Source of the DNA: Ulvibacter litoralis
GTDB lineage: Bacteria; Bacteroidota; Bacteroidia; Flavobacteriales; Flavobacteriaceae
Length of the DNA: 64,000 bases
Reading direction: 5' to 3'
Assembly: GCF_900102055.1 (NCBI RefSeq)
Contig: NZ_FNBA01000001.1
Span: 186,001-250,000 of the forward strand
The notes beneath the pieces were generated by a model. It was not told the DNA's origin, made no database searches, and saw only the letters and a program-made list of their open reading frames with translations. Of this stretch, positions 9,486 through 17,507 are shown piece by piece. Each line of letters starts with the position of its first letter. The first letter of the stretch is position 1. Made by a program: the position numbers and the translations under genes.

Positions 9486-10568
9486 TTATTTATTTATGAT
9501 CCTTTTCTGATGATTAATAGACTCTTGGTGAATCGCTTTATAGATTCGAAGCATAAATTCTTCACTCAATTCATTTTCTTCACCTTCCAAGATCATTTTA
9601 CCTAGAATCTCGTTCCACCGTCTGTTTTGTAAAATGGCAACGTTGTTTTTCTTTTTAAGCATCCCAATAGAATCCGCAATTTTCATACGTTTCCCCATCA
9701 TTTCAACCAACTTATTATCGATCACATCTATTTGTGTACGCAAGGTATTTAGCTCATTATTATACACCACAGTATCATCTTCAACCTTTCGAATGCGCAA
9801 ATCTACCGTCATTTGATCCAACGTTTCTGGCGTAATCTGTTGTTTTGCATCACTCCATGCACTGTCTGGGTCGAAATGCGTTTCTACCATTAACCCATCG
9901 TAATTCAAGTCTAAAGCGGTCTGACATAAATCAAAAATGATGTCTCTACGCCCTGCAATGTGCGACGGATCTAAAATTAAAGGCAAATCTGGAAAGCGTG
10001 TTTGCAAATCAATCGGTATTTGCCATTCCGGATTGTTACGGTATTTGGTTTTTTCATACGTTGAAAACCCACGGTGAATTACCCCTAAATTATTGATATT
10101 AGCAGTATGCAAACGCTCTACAGCTCCCAACCAAAGTGATAAATCTGGATTTACTGGGTTTTTCACCAATACTACTTTATCGGTACCTTTTAAAGCTTCT
10201 GCAATTTCTTGTACAATAAATGGAGAAACGGTTGTTCTAGCACCAATCCACAAAATATCTACATCGTGCTTCAAAGCCAAATCTACGTGATTTGCATTGG
10301 CTACTTCCGTAGTTGTAAGCAGTCCCGTTTCTTCTTTTGCTTTTTGCAACCACTTTAAACCCAACGCACCTACGCCTTCAAAATTTCCTGGACGGGTTCT
10401 TGGTTTCCAGATTCCCGCACGTAATACTGTGGTATCTGTATCTTTTAATTGGTGTGCAATTTTAAGCACTTGTTCTTCTGTTTCTGCACTGCAAGGACCT
10501 GCGATAACTAATGGATGATCTAATCCAAAAGCGTCTAACCAAGATCTGAGGTTTTTATTATTTTCCAT
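9486..10568 (-). CDS. Bifunctional DAHP synthase/chorismate mutase (type II, AroQ)
   Basis: The protein fuses a KDPG-aldolase-like DAHP synthase (about residues 1-260; GPCSAETEEQ, RAGIWKPRTRPGNFEG, LPLILDPSHIAGRRD) to an AroQ chorismate mutase (about 270-360; LRTQIDVIDNKLVEMMGKR). It would catalyse the first shikimate step and the chorismate-to-prephenate step. The fusion at about 360 residues is typical of Bacteroidetes. It overlaps pheA by 11 bases, so prephenate made by the mutase is handed to the co-translated dehydratase. Expression should follow the leader-peptide attenuator upstream of pheA. Confidence 0.93.
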   Translation of the reverse strand: MENNKNLRSWLDAFGLDHPLVIAGPCSAETEEQVLKIAHQLKDTDTTVLRAGIWKPRTRPGNFEGVGALGLKWLQKAKEETGLLTTTEVANANHVDLALKHDVDILWIGARTTVSPFIVQEIAEALKGTDKVVLVKNPVNPDLSLWLGAVERLHTANINNLGVIHRGFSTYEKTKYRNNPEWQIPIDLQTRFPDLPLILDPSHIAGRRDIIFDLCQTALDLNYDGLMVETHFDPDSAWSDAKQQITPETLDQMTVDLRIRKVEDDTVVYNNELNTLRTQIDVIDNKLVEMMGKRMKIADSIGMLKKKNNVAILQNRRWNEILGKMILEGEENELSEEFMLRIYKAIHQESINHQKRIINK

Positions 10569-11424
10569 TTTCTAATACTTGTATTAATTGACTCGGTGTA
10601 TTTTCTACGTTATGCTTGTATACCCCTAAAATTTTTAATTCTGAAACCGCTTTTTTCAACACCTTGGTTACTTCGGTGAATAACTGATAATCATCAAACA
10701 TTACATCTACAAAGAAGGCGTACTGCCAGGGCTTCCCTACAATGGGTAATGATTGTATTTTTGTTAGGTTAATATTGAAGGTTGTAAACATCTGAAGCGT
10801 GTTTGACAAGCTTCCTAACGAATGCGACAACTCAAATTTTAACGTGGCTTTGTTTGCATTTTCAGCAGGTGCAATCGCTTCTTTTCCTATCAAAACAAAA
10901 CGGGTCTGATTGTCTTTCTCATTCTGAATATTACTATCCAAAATCTCCAACCCAAATCGTTCAGCAACCTGTTTTCCCGCAATTGCAGCTACTCCTTTTA
11001 AATTTCCTTCTTTTATTTTTTTTGCTTCGGAAGCCGTATCCTTTCCTTCAATTATTTTAAGTTGTGGCGGAAGTTTCCGAAGATAATCTTTACATTGAAG
11101 CAATGCTACTGGATGCGAATGTACTTCGTCTATGTCGTAAATAGTTTGACCTCCTAACGCCATGATAAACATTTGAATATTTAAAAATACTTCGTCGTAA
11201 ATCACCAATCCGCTCGCATCAATTAGATTGTAATTAGGCAAAATGGAACCTGCAATGGTGTTTTCTATGGCCAATACGCCAAAATCGGCACTCATGTTTT
11301 CAATACACTCGGTTACTTTTTCAAAGGTGTCACACATAATAAGTTCTATTTCTGTGTCAGGAAAAAGTAAGCGCGTTGCCATATCGTGAAATGAACTTTC
11401 GATTCCTTGGATTGCAATTTTCAT
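10558..11424 (-). CDS. pheA: Prephenate dehydratase with ACT domain
   Basis: This enzyme converts prephenate to phenylpyruvate for Phe synthesis. The catalytic domain (about 1-180) starts MKIAIQGIESSFHDMA and contains the TRF motif in NQTRFVLIG. The ACT domain (about 195-275) has HSLGSLSNTLQMF and KIQSLPIVGKPWQYAFFVD. The second corresponds to the Phe-binding ESRP motif of other PheA proteins and reads QSLP here, so allosteric control may differ. It is the first gene of the cluster, 26 bases downstream of an intrinsic terminator and an aromatic leader peptide. Confidence 0.93.
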   Translation of the reverse strand: MKIAIQGIESSFHDMATRLLFPDTEIELIMCDTFEKVTECIENMSADFGVLAIENTIAGSILPNYNLIDASGLVIYDEVFLNIQMFIMALGGQTIYDIDEVHSHPVALLQCKDYLRKLPPQLKIIEGKDTASEAKKIKEGNLKGVAAIAGKQVAERFGLEILDSNIQNEKDNQTRFVLIGKEAIAPAENANKATLKFELSHSLGSLSNTLQMFTTFNINLTKIQSLPIVGKPWQYAFFVDVMFDDYQLFTEVTKVLKKAVSELKILGVYKHNVENTPSQLIQVLENGK

Positions 11425-11449
11425 AGCTTCAATTTTAAAAATTAGTATA

Positions 11450-11484
11450 AAAAAAAAGTCTCGGAATATATATCCGAGACTTTT
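11450..11484 (-). terminator. Attenuator terminator of the pheA leader
   Basis: A 12-bp stem (AAAAGTCTCGGA with TCCGAGACTTTT, loop TATATAT) is followed by nine T residues in the leftward reading. It lies between the leader peptide stop and the pheA start, so it would stop transcription before pheA. The 5' arm segment CTCGGAT (11472-11478) can instead pair with ATCCGAG (11519-11525) inside the end of the leader ORF, which supplies a possible antiterminator. Confidence 0.85.
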
Positions 11485-11506
11485 AAATAATTAATATGAT
11501 AATTAA

Positions 11507-11578
11507 CTACATAGCGACCTCGGATCTTTCCGTAAAATAGAAAAACCAAAAGTTAAAATATGTAGTTACTGCTTTCAT
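11507..11578 (-). CDS. Aromatic leader peptide of the pheA operon (proposed)
   Basis: A 23-codon ORF begins ATG at 11576-11578 and ends TAG at 11507-11509. Residues 7-15 read YFNFWFFYF, so eight of nine consecutive residues are Phe, Tyr or Trp. An intrinsic terminator and then pheA follow. This is the arrangement of ribosome-mediated attenuation known from E. coli pheL, though the peptide is not similar in sequence. When aromatic tRNAs are scarce the ribosome would stall here, leaving ATCCGAG free to block the terminator. The ORF and codon content are seen directly; the mechanism is inferred. Confidence 0.82.
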   Translation of the reverse strand: MKAVTTYFNFWFFYFTERSEVAM

Positions 11579-11595
11579 TCTGTAAATCTGAAATG

Positions 11596-11625
11596 CTAAA
11601 GTAATTAAAACTTTAAAACAACAAA
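11596..11625 (-). promoter_or_regulatory. Candidate Bacteroidetes promoter of the pheA operon
   Basis: Read leftward, TTTG (11622-11625) is followed after 18 bases by TACTTTAG (11596-11603). This is one mismatch from the Bacteroidetes -7 consensus TAnnTTTG at about the right spacing. It would start transcription about ten bases before the leader ATG. Confidence 0.5.
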
Positions 11626-11673
11626 GTCTTTTTTTCGTTTTTTTAATTATGTAATTTTACGCAACGAAAAAAT

Positions 11674-12570
11674 ATGTCCATACAAGTCACAAATATTACG
11701 AAAGAATACGGAACGCAAAAAGCACTGAATAACGTTTCATTTTCAATTCAAAAAGGAGAAATAGTTGGTTTCTTAGGCCCCAATGGTGCTGGGAAATCTA
11801 CGATGATGAAAATTCTTACTACCTTTTTAAAGGCTTCGGAAGGCGACGCGGCTGTGAATAACTTTAATGTTTCAGAAGAAACGATAAACGTTCAGAAAAG
11901 TGTTGGATATCTTCCCGAACACAATCCGTTGTACTTAGACATGTACGTTCGCGAATACCTTCAGTTTAATGCAGACATTTATAAAATTCCAAAAACTGAA
12001 GTTGAAAAGGTGATAGAACGCACCGGACTTTTACCAGAAGCGCATAAAAAAATAGAACAGCTTTCAAAAGGGTACAGACAACGTGTCGGACTTGCAAATG
12101 CGTTGTTGCACAATCCGGAAGTATTAATTCTCGACGAGCCTACTACTGGACTCGATCCAAACCAATTAATTGAAATTAGAGAATTAATTAAAAACGTTGG
12201 AACCGAAAAAACAGTTTTACTTTCAACTCATATTATGCAAGAAGTTGAAGCGATTTGCGACCGCGTTATTATCATAAATAAAGGAGAAATAGTACTCGAC
12301 AAAAAGCTAAGTGAGCTTACCAAAAACAAACAACAAATTGTAGAAGTTGAGTTCGATTACCGAGTTGAAGAAGTGATGCTACAACGCATCAACAACGTTG
12401 AAAAGGTTGAAAATACAGCGGGTTTTGTATATCAACTTTATTTCTCGACCGAAAAAGACATGCGAGGTGATGTATTCGACTTTGCTCATGACAACGGACT
12501 TAAAATTCTTCAGCTACATCAAAAAAACACCACGTTAGAAAAGCTGTTTATAGAGCTTACCAAAGACTAA
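11674..12570 (+). CDS. gldA: Gliding-motility-associated ABC transporter ATP-binding subunit
   Basis: The 298-residue ABC ATPase has Walker A GPNGAGKST (about residues 35-43), signature LSKGYRQRVGLANALL, Walker B VLILDEPTTGLDP and switch His in STHIMQEVEAICDRV. Length and sequence fit GldA, the ATPase of the GldAFG complex needed for gliding in Flavobacterium. gldF and gldG are not in the window. It is a single rightward gene between two leftward clusters, converging on the neighbour at 12577 with only six bases between stops. Confidence 0.88.
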   Translation: MSIQVTNITKEYGTQKALNNVSFSIQKGEIVGFLGPNGAGKSTMMKILTTFLKASEGDAAVNNFNVSEETINVQKSVGYLPEHNPLYLDMYVREYLQFNADIYKIPKTEVEKVIERTGLLPEAHKKIEQLSKGYRQRVGLANALLHNPEVLILDEPTTGLDPNQLIEIRELIKNVGTEKTVLLSTHIMQEVEAICDRVIIINKGEIVLDKKLSELTKNKQQIVEVEFDYRVEEVMLQRINNVEKVENTAGFVYQLYFSTEKDMRGDVFDFAHDNGLKILQLHQKNTTLEKLFIELTKD

Positions 12571-12576
12571 TATCTG

Positions 12577-13686
12577 TTACATCCGAATCCCGATTCCAAA
12601 CTCGAAACCTTCCGCTTTTGCCCATTGCGATTTTACAGAAATAGTACCGAACATAGTACCGTCGAAAAAGTAGCGTTTAATCCCTAGTCTATTGTACACT
12701 CGGTCTTCAAACTCGTAGGGCCAATACACATAATACCCTAACTGCGTCATAAATGCGTTTTTATGAAAGCGAAACTCGTGTCCTATAAACATTCCCAATC
12801 GTCTGTAATCTTCCGTTCCTGTTAAGCCATCTTCAGGATACGCAATAGACCGATAGCGAATTAATTCTTTCAGAAAATCGGAGAAAAACACATCTACTCC
12901 TATTTGCAATGTGTTCTTGTACGAAATCCGTTTGTCTACATAAGATGAAAACACATAAAAAGGAAAATGTCCTTGTCCAATCACGTCGCTTTCGTTCCAA
13001 CCGTATCGAAGTACAGCATTAATTTTAACCTGTTCTGAAAAAGATTTTTCTTGTGTTTCTTCTGAAGCAATATACTCAGGAAGCTGTTTGTTGTAAAACA
13101 GATAATTTATCCCAGCATTAAAAACTACCGAATTTGTACTTGTATTAGGAGCTCTGAAGTTCGCGTTGGAATAATGAATAAAAGACAAACCTGCCTGAAG
13201 TCCAAACCCTTTCCATAGATTTTCCCGAACGTAATTAAGCTTAAAAATAGTGGTGCTCAAAAAACGGGTTCCGTAGGCATTATTACTGAAATTGGTCTCT
13301 TTATCAAACGGATTGGTGGCATACGAAACTCCCGTAGCGGCCGAAAACAATAAATTCCGCTTTAAAAAATACCAATTGTAATGCGCGTACAACGCATATT
13401 GATCGCCAAGTGTTTCACTGTGCGAGTTTTGGTATCCAAATGTAAAACCCCAATCGGGATAGTTGTACTGTCGTTCTGCGAGATTAGCGCCAAAGGTCTT
13501 GCGATTGTACGTAATTAAAACACCTGTGGGATGTGCTTCAATTAAATGCGAAATATCTGTATTGTGTTCAAAAATATAGCCGTAAAAGGAGCTTACACCA
13601 ATTGAAAACGGCTTCTGTTTCGTTTCTTGAGCCAACAGTGGCTGGAACAAAAAAGCAACAAACAAAAAAGAAAAAAGAGTTTTCAT
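12577..13686 (-). CDS. PagL-like (acyloxyacyl hydrolase family) outer-membrane protein, copy 1
   Basis: The 369-residue protein has a signal peptide (SFLFVAFLFQPLLAQ) and alternating aromatic beta strands ending in a C-terminal GIGIRM strand, typical of an outer-membrane barrel. The N-terminal half contains HYSNANFRAPNTSTN, matching the His-x-Ser region of the lipid A 3-O-deacylase PagL. The residue 14 after the His, Glu in PagL, is Asn. The second half looks like another set of strands, making the protein about twice PagL's length. It is closely related to the products at 14490-15599 and 16384-17478. Lipid A deacylation is possible but not shown. Confidence 0.75.
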   Translation of the reverse strand: MKTLFSFLFVAFLFQPLLAQETKQKPFSIGVSSFYGYIFEHNTDISHLIEAHPTGVLITYNRKTFGANLAERQYNYPDWGFTFGYQNSHSETLGDQYALYAHYNWYFLKRNLLFSAATGVSYATNPFDKETNFSNNAYGTRFLSTTIFKLNYVRENLWKGFGLQAGLSFIHYSNANFRAPNTSTNSVVFNAGINYLFYNKQLPEYIASEETQEKSFSEQVKINAVLRYGWNESDVIGQGHFPFYVFSSYVDKRISYKNTLQIGVDVFFSDFLKELIRYRSIAYPEDGLTGTEDYRRLGMFIGHEFRFHKNAFMTQLGYYVYWPYEFEDRVYNRLGIKRYFFDGTMFGTISVKSQWAKAEGFEFGIGIRM

Positions 13687-13731
13687 GGTATGGTATACTT
13701 CTATGCGAGAAGAAAATATTCTTTTTGTGCT

Positions 13732-14484
13732 TTACTCAAAAATGAGGCGACCTGTGTACAATTCAATTTTTTCAATTAGTGGCGGTCTATTTTTAGATAT
13801 GACATTTCCAACACTTACCAATTTAGCGTAAATAGATTCTTGCGGATTTACAATAATGTCGTTGGTACTTCGGTGCAAATTTATAGAAACACTTTCAGCA
13901 ATTAAACTTCCAGCGTCTACACTACAATCGCCAGAATACAAACCGATATTTAATGAATTGGTATGCCCTGACAAATAAAATCGAGACAAGCCATTTGCCA
14001 CAATATCTAAACTACCCACGTCTAATTGTAGTTTAAAATCTCCATCAATATGATAGCCATCCTCTGTATTTTGATCTTCGGAAAGTAAACGCAATGAAGG
14101 AAAACTTAACACTCCTATACTTTCGGTAGGCAAGCCTGTACTTGAACGTATTTCGGTGATATTTGGCGAAGTAACATATACTTTGGTCAATCCATAATCC
14201 CGGACGAGATTACAGCTGTTGTAATTGTACACATTGAGTTGTCCATCGATTACCTTAACATCAATATCGTTGAGTAAGTTCTCACCCGTTTCAACAACTA
14301 CTTTTTGTGTTTCTCCTTGCTGAATAAATAGTTGAACGCGCTCCCAAACTATTATTTTAGAAAATTCTTCTACGGTAAATTCTTCCTGAATACTATCGCC
14401 CGCTGCCTGAAAACAATCAAGCGCCTTGTCTGAATCACATCCAAAAAGGATGAATACTCCTAGTATATATAAAAACTTCTTCAT
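13732..14484 (-). CDS. DUF2807 (GIN-domain) lipoprotein, copy 1
   Basis: The 250-residue protein has a lipoprotein signal with Cys16 in LGVFILFGCDSD. The mature part looks like a right-handed beta-helix of the DUF2807 type (VVVETGENLLNDIDVKV, LRLLSEDQ, LQLDVGSLDIVANGLSRFYLSG). It is paralogous to 15626-16378: both share the GENL(I/L)ND, NLVRDYG/NFVRDYG and NRPP segments. It begins 5 bases after the preceding PagL-like gene, the same gap as in the second pair. The role is unknown; surface location is likely. Confidence 0.78.
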   Translation of the reverse strand: MKKFLYILGVFILFGCDSDKALDCFQAAGDSIQEEFTVEEFSKIIVWERVQLFIQQGETQKVVVETGENLLNDIDVKVIDGQLNVYNYNSCNLVRDYGLTKVYVTSPNITEIRSSTGLPTESIGVLSFPSLRLLSEDQNTEDGYHIDGDFKLQLDVGSLDIVANGLSRFYLSGHTNSLNIGLYSGDCSVDAGSLIAESVSINLHRSTNDIIVNPQESIYAKLVSVGNVISKNRPPLIEKIELYTGRLIFE

Positions 14485-14489
14485 ACGTT

Positions 14490-15599
14490 TTAAAATCGAA
14501 CTCCAACACCAAATTCTACACCTTCAGCTTTTGCCCAATGTGCTTTTAATGTAACTCCTGCAAATAGTTTGTCTTGGTAAAAATATCGTTTTAATCCCAA
14601 ACGATTGTAAAATCTATTCTCGAAAGCGTACGGCCAGTACACATAATATCCAAATTGTGATACAAAAGCGACTTTGTTAAATCGTAATTCGTGGCCTACA
14701 AACAATCCTACTCGCTTATAATCTTCATCACCAGACACTCCATCTTCAGGATACGCAATGGATCTATAATTGATATCTTCTTTCAGAAATGTAGCAAAAA
14801 AAACATCGGCTCCTGCTTGTAAGGTGCTTTTATAATTGATCCGTTTATCAGCGAAAGCCGACACCACATAAAAGGGAAATTGCCCTTGTCGTATTACATC
14901 ACTTTCATTTAAACCGAAACGAAAAACTACGTTGTACTTTATAGGCTCAGCATAACTTGAGCTTGGCGGATCGTTTTCATTAATATACTCTGGAAATTCT
15001 TCAGAATTGAATAAATAACTAACCCCAGCATTAAATGCCCAGGTATTTGTACTGTTATTAGGCGCTCTAAAATTTGCATTTGAAAAGTGAAGAACACTAA
15101 ACCCTGCATGAAACCCAAATCCTTTAAACACATTTTCACGAACGTAATTTACCTTCAGAAAAGTGGTACTCAACAAATCTGTTCCGTAGGCATTATTATG
15201 TACATTGGTTTCCAAATCGTACGGATTTGTAGCATACGAAATCCCTTGACCTACACGAATCACTATGTTTCGTTTTAAAAAATACCAATTATAATGTCCG
15301 TATAGCGAATATTGATTTCCCAACACTTCGTTATGAGATCTATGATGCTCAAATGTAAATCCCCAATCTGGAAAATTATACCGACGTTCCCACTCATTAA
15401 AACCGTACGTTTTCCGATTGTAGCTAAGAATAAAACCACTTGGATGTTCGGTTATTAAATGTGCTATGTCTAAATTATGCTCTAAAATACTTCCGTAGAA
15501 ATAATCCAATTCGACCGAAAAAGGAGATTTTTCTTCTTGCTGCGAAAAAAGAGAAAAGGAAATTAAAAAAGAGGCAATTAGAAGGTACTGTTGTTTCAT
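14490..15599 (-). CDS. PagL-like outer-membrane protein, copy 2
   Basis: The 369-residue protein has the signal peptide IASFLISFSLFSQ. It aligns along its whole length with the neighbouring copies, sharing blocks such as NNAYGT, YNWYFLKRN, SATFLKE-like strands, YRSIAYPEDG and YYVYWPY. The PagL-like motif reads HFSNANFRAPNNSTN, with Tyr changed to Phe after the catalytic His and Asn at the expected Glu position. It sits between two DUF2807 lipoprotein genes in a tandem duplication. Likely an outer-membrane barrel. Confidence 0.75.
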   Translation of the reverse strand: MKQQYLLIASFLISFSLFSQQEEKSPFSVELDYFYGSILEHNLDIAHLITEHPSGFILSYNRKTYGFNEWERRYNFPDWGFTFEHHRSHNEVLGNQYSLYGHYNWYFLKRNIVIRVGQGISYATNPYDLETNVHNNAYGTDLLSTTFLKVNYVRENVFKGFGFHAGFSVLHFSNANFRAPNNSTNTWAFNAGVSYLFNSEEFPEYINENDPPSSSYAEPIKYNVVFRFGLNESDVIRQGQFPFYVVSAFADKRINYKSTLQAGADVFFATFLKEDINYRSIAYPEDGVSGDEDYKRVGLFVGHELRFNKVAFVSQFGYYVYWPYAFENRFYNRLGLKRYFYQDKLFAGVTLKAHWAKAEGVEFGVGVRF

Positions 15600-15625
15600 A
15601 GGTTTTTAAGAAGCCTAAATATACA

Positions 15626-16378
15626 CTAATCTTCAAACAATAAACGCCCTGTAAAGAATTCATTGACTAGAACGACTGGAGGCCTGTTAACAGCAATAAT
15701 ATCGCCTGTTCCGCGAATATCACCTATTATTTTATCGATTGGATGTACGATCATTTTATTCGCACTTCTTTGAAAAACAGATAGTTCCGAAATTTGTAAA
15801 TTTTGCCCTTCAAAACGCGGATTTTCATCATTAAAACTAATTCTTGCAGTATCTGCAGTTCCAGAGATGTAAAATACACTTTGCCCGTTTGCCGAAACTT
15901 TAAAATTTTCACAATCTATCTGAAGGTAAAAATCACCTCCTTTACGAACATCTTCGATTCCGCCAGAAGTATCACTAGTTAGCAACAAATCAGGAAAACG
16001 CAACACACCATCGCTCGTAATATCGTACGAAGAGCTGTTACGTAATTCAGTAATATTAGGTGTGGTTACGTAGGCTTTAGTAATGCCATAATCACGTACA
16101 AAATTACACGTATTTTCATCTCTTATGACTAAAACTCCCTCTGTAACACCTACAAAAACATCATTAATTAGGTTTTCTCCTGTTTCAATAATTATCTCTT
16201 GTACGTCCCCTTGTTTGACAACTAAAGAGACCTCGCCTTCAATTCGGATGCTAGAAAACTCAGTGGTTTCAAAAGCAGTTTCAATAATGGTTCCTGTCTT
16301 TTGAAAACAATCGTTTCCGTTTTCAGAATTACAAGCACTAAAAACAACAAATAATATAAGATAGTAAGCTTTTTTCAT
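15626..16378 (-). CDS. DUF2807 (GIN-domain) lipoprotein, copy 2
   Basis: The 250-residue lipoprotein has Cys16 in LFVVFSACNSE and the same length and layout as 13732-14484. Shared segments include DCFQ after the lipobox, IIIETGENLINDVFVGV, NFVRDYGITKAYVTTPNITELR and NRPP near the end, followed by FFTGRLLFE against LYTGRLIFE. It starts 5 bases after the upstream PagL-like gene. A surface or periplasmic beta-helix is expected; function unknown. Confidence 0.78.
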   Translation of the reverse strand: MKKAYYLILFVVFSACNSENGNDCFQKTGTIIETAFETTEFSSIRIEGEVSLVVKQGDVQEIIIETGENLINDVFVGVTEGVLVIRDENTCNFVRDYGITKAYVTTPNITELRNSSSYDITSDGVLRFPDLLLTSDTSGGIEDVRKGGDFYLQIDCENFKVSANGQSVFYISGTADTARISFNDENPRFEGQNLQISELSVFQRSANKMIVHPIDKIIGDIRGTGDIIAVNRPPVVLVNEFFTGRLLFED

Positions 16379-16383
16379 CTAAG

Positions 16384-17478
16384 TTATATACGATATCCAA
16401 TTCCAAATTCGATCGCTTCCGCTTTAGCTCCGTGCGATTTTAACGTAACTGCACCAAATATATGTTTGGTGAAATAATAATTCATACCAGCACGAATATA
16501 AACCCTTCCTTCAAACTCATACGGATAATACGCATAATACCCCACTTGTGTTACAAAAGCCAAATCGTTAAGATGCAATTCGTGCCCTACAAACACACCA
16601 ACCCGTTTGTAATCTTCATCACCTGTAACTCCACTTGTAGGAAATGCTGCTGCAGTATATTCAGCTTGTTTTTGTAAAAATTTTGCGAAAAAGGCTTCCG
16701 CTCCTACTTGCAAGCTACTTAAAAAACTCACGCGTTTATTCGCATAGGCAGAAAATACAGCAAAAGGCTGTTGTCCTAAACCGATATAATCACTTTCATT
16801 CAAGCCGCCACGTACCACAAAATTAAAATTAATAGGTTCGATAAAGCGTTCAAAACTTGAACGGATATAATCTTGTTCTTTTTCTTCTGAAAAATCATAT
16901 TGCACACCTATATTAATAGCAAGTGTATTTGTACTTGAGTTTGGTGCTTTTACGTTTCCATTGGAATAATGTATCAACGAAATCCCACCTTGTACACCAA
17001 ATCCTTTGTAGATATGTTGCTTGTTGTAATTAAGCATCATGTAGGTAGAACTTACGAAAGAACTTCCGTAGGCATTGTTTTTAAAATTGGTCTCTATATC
17101 GAACGGATTGTTTGCATAAGTAATTCCGCTTCCTAATCTGAAAAATAAGTTTCGCTTCAGGAAATAAAAATTATAATGTCCAAAAACACCATAATTCTCC
17201 CCTAAAATACTGTTATGCGGATTGTGATATACAAACGAAAAACCCCAATCTGGATAGTTATAAGCTTGTTGCCAACGTTTCTTTCCGAAGGTCTTAAAAT
17301 TATACCCTAAAATTAAACCGTCGGGATGATTTTTAACCAAATGCGAAATATCTTTATTATGACGCGCAATGGTTCCTGTAAAATAATTGACGTCTATAAA
17401 AGAAGTTGTTTCTTCGTTTTCTTGCGAAAACAAAGTGCTTGAAAAAAGCAAGATAAGTACGATTATTCTGTAGGTCAT
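16384..17478 (-). CDS. PagL-like outer-membrane protein, copy 3
   Basis: The 364-residue protein has the signal peptide RIIVLILLFSSTLFSQ. It is the most diverged and the first transcribed copy of the array. The motif region is HYSNGNVKAPNSSTN, with Asn 14 residues after the His. It ends in a typical terminal beta strand (FGIGYRI). It lies 29 bases downstream of the PLP enzyme gene at 17508, so it may share a transcript. Confidence 0.75.
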   Translation of the reverse strand: MTYRIIVLILLFSSTLFSQENEETTSFIDVNYFTGTIARHNKDISHLVKNHPDGLILGYNFKTFGKKRWQQAYNYPDWGFSFVYHNPHNSILGENYGVFGHYNFYFLKRNLFFRLGSGITYANNPFDIETNFKNNAYGSSFVSSTYMMLNYNKQHIYKGFGVQGGISLIHYSNGNVKAPNSSTNTLAINIGVQYDFSEEKEQDYIRSSFERFIEPINFNFVVRGGLNESDYIGLGQQPFAVFSAYANKRVSFLSSLQVGAEAFFAKFLQKQAEYTAAAFPTSGVTGDEDYKRVGVFVGHELHLNDLAFVTQVGYYAYYPYEFEGRVYIRAGMNYYFTKHIFGAVTLKSHGAKAEAIEFGIGYRI

Positions 17479-17507
17479 TCCTACAAATTAAAGAAATCTT
17501 TGTTTCA

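Noticed and set aside
12577-17478. Recently acquired island
   Set aside because: There is no transposase, integrase, tRNA or flanking repeat, and the base composition looks like the neighbours. Local duplication explains the array.
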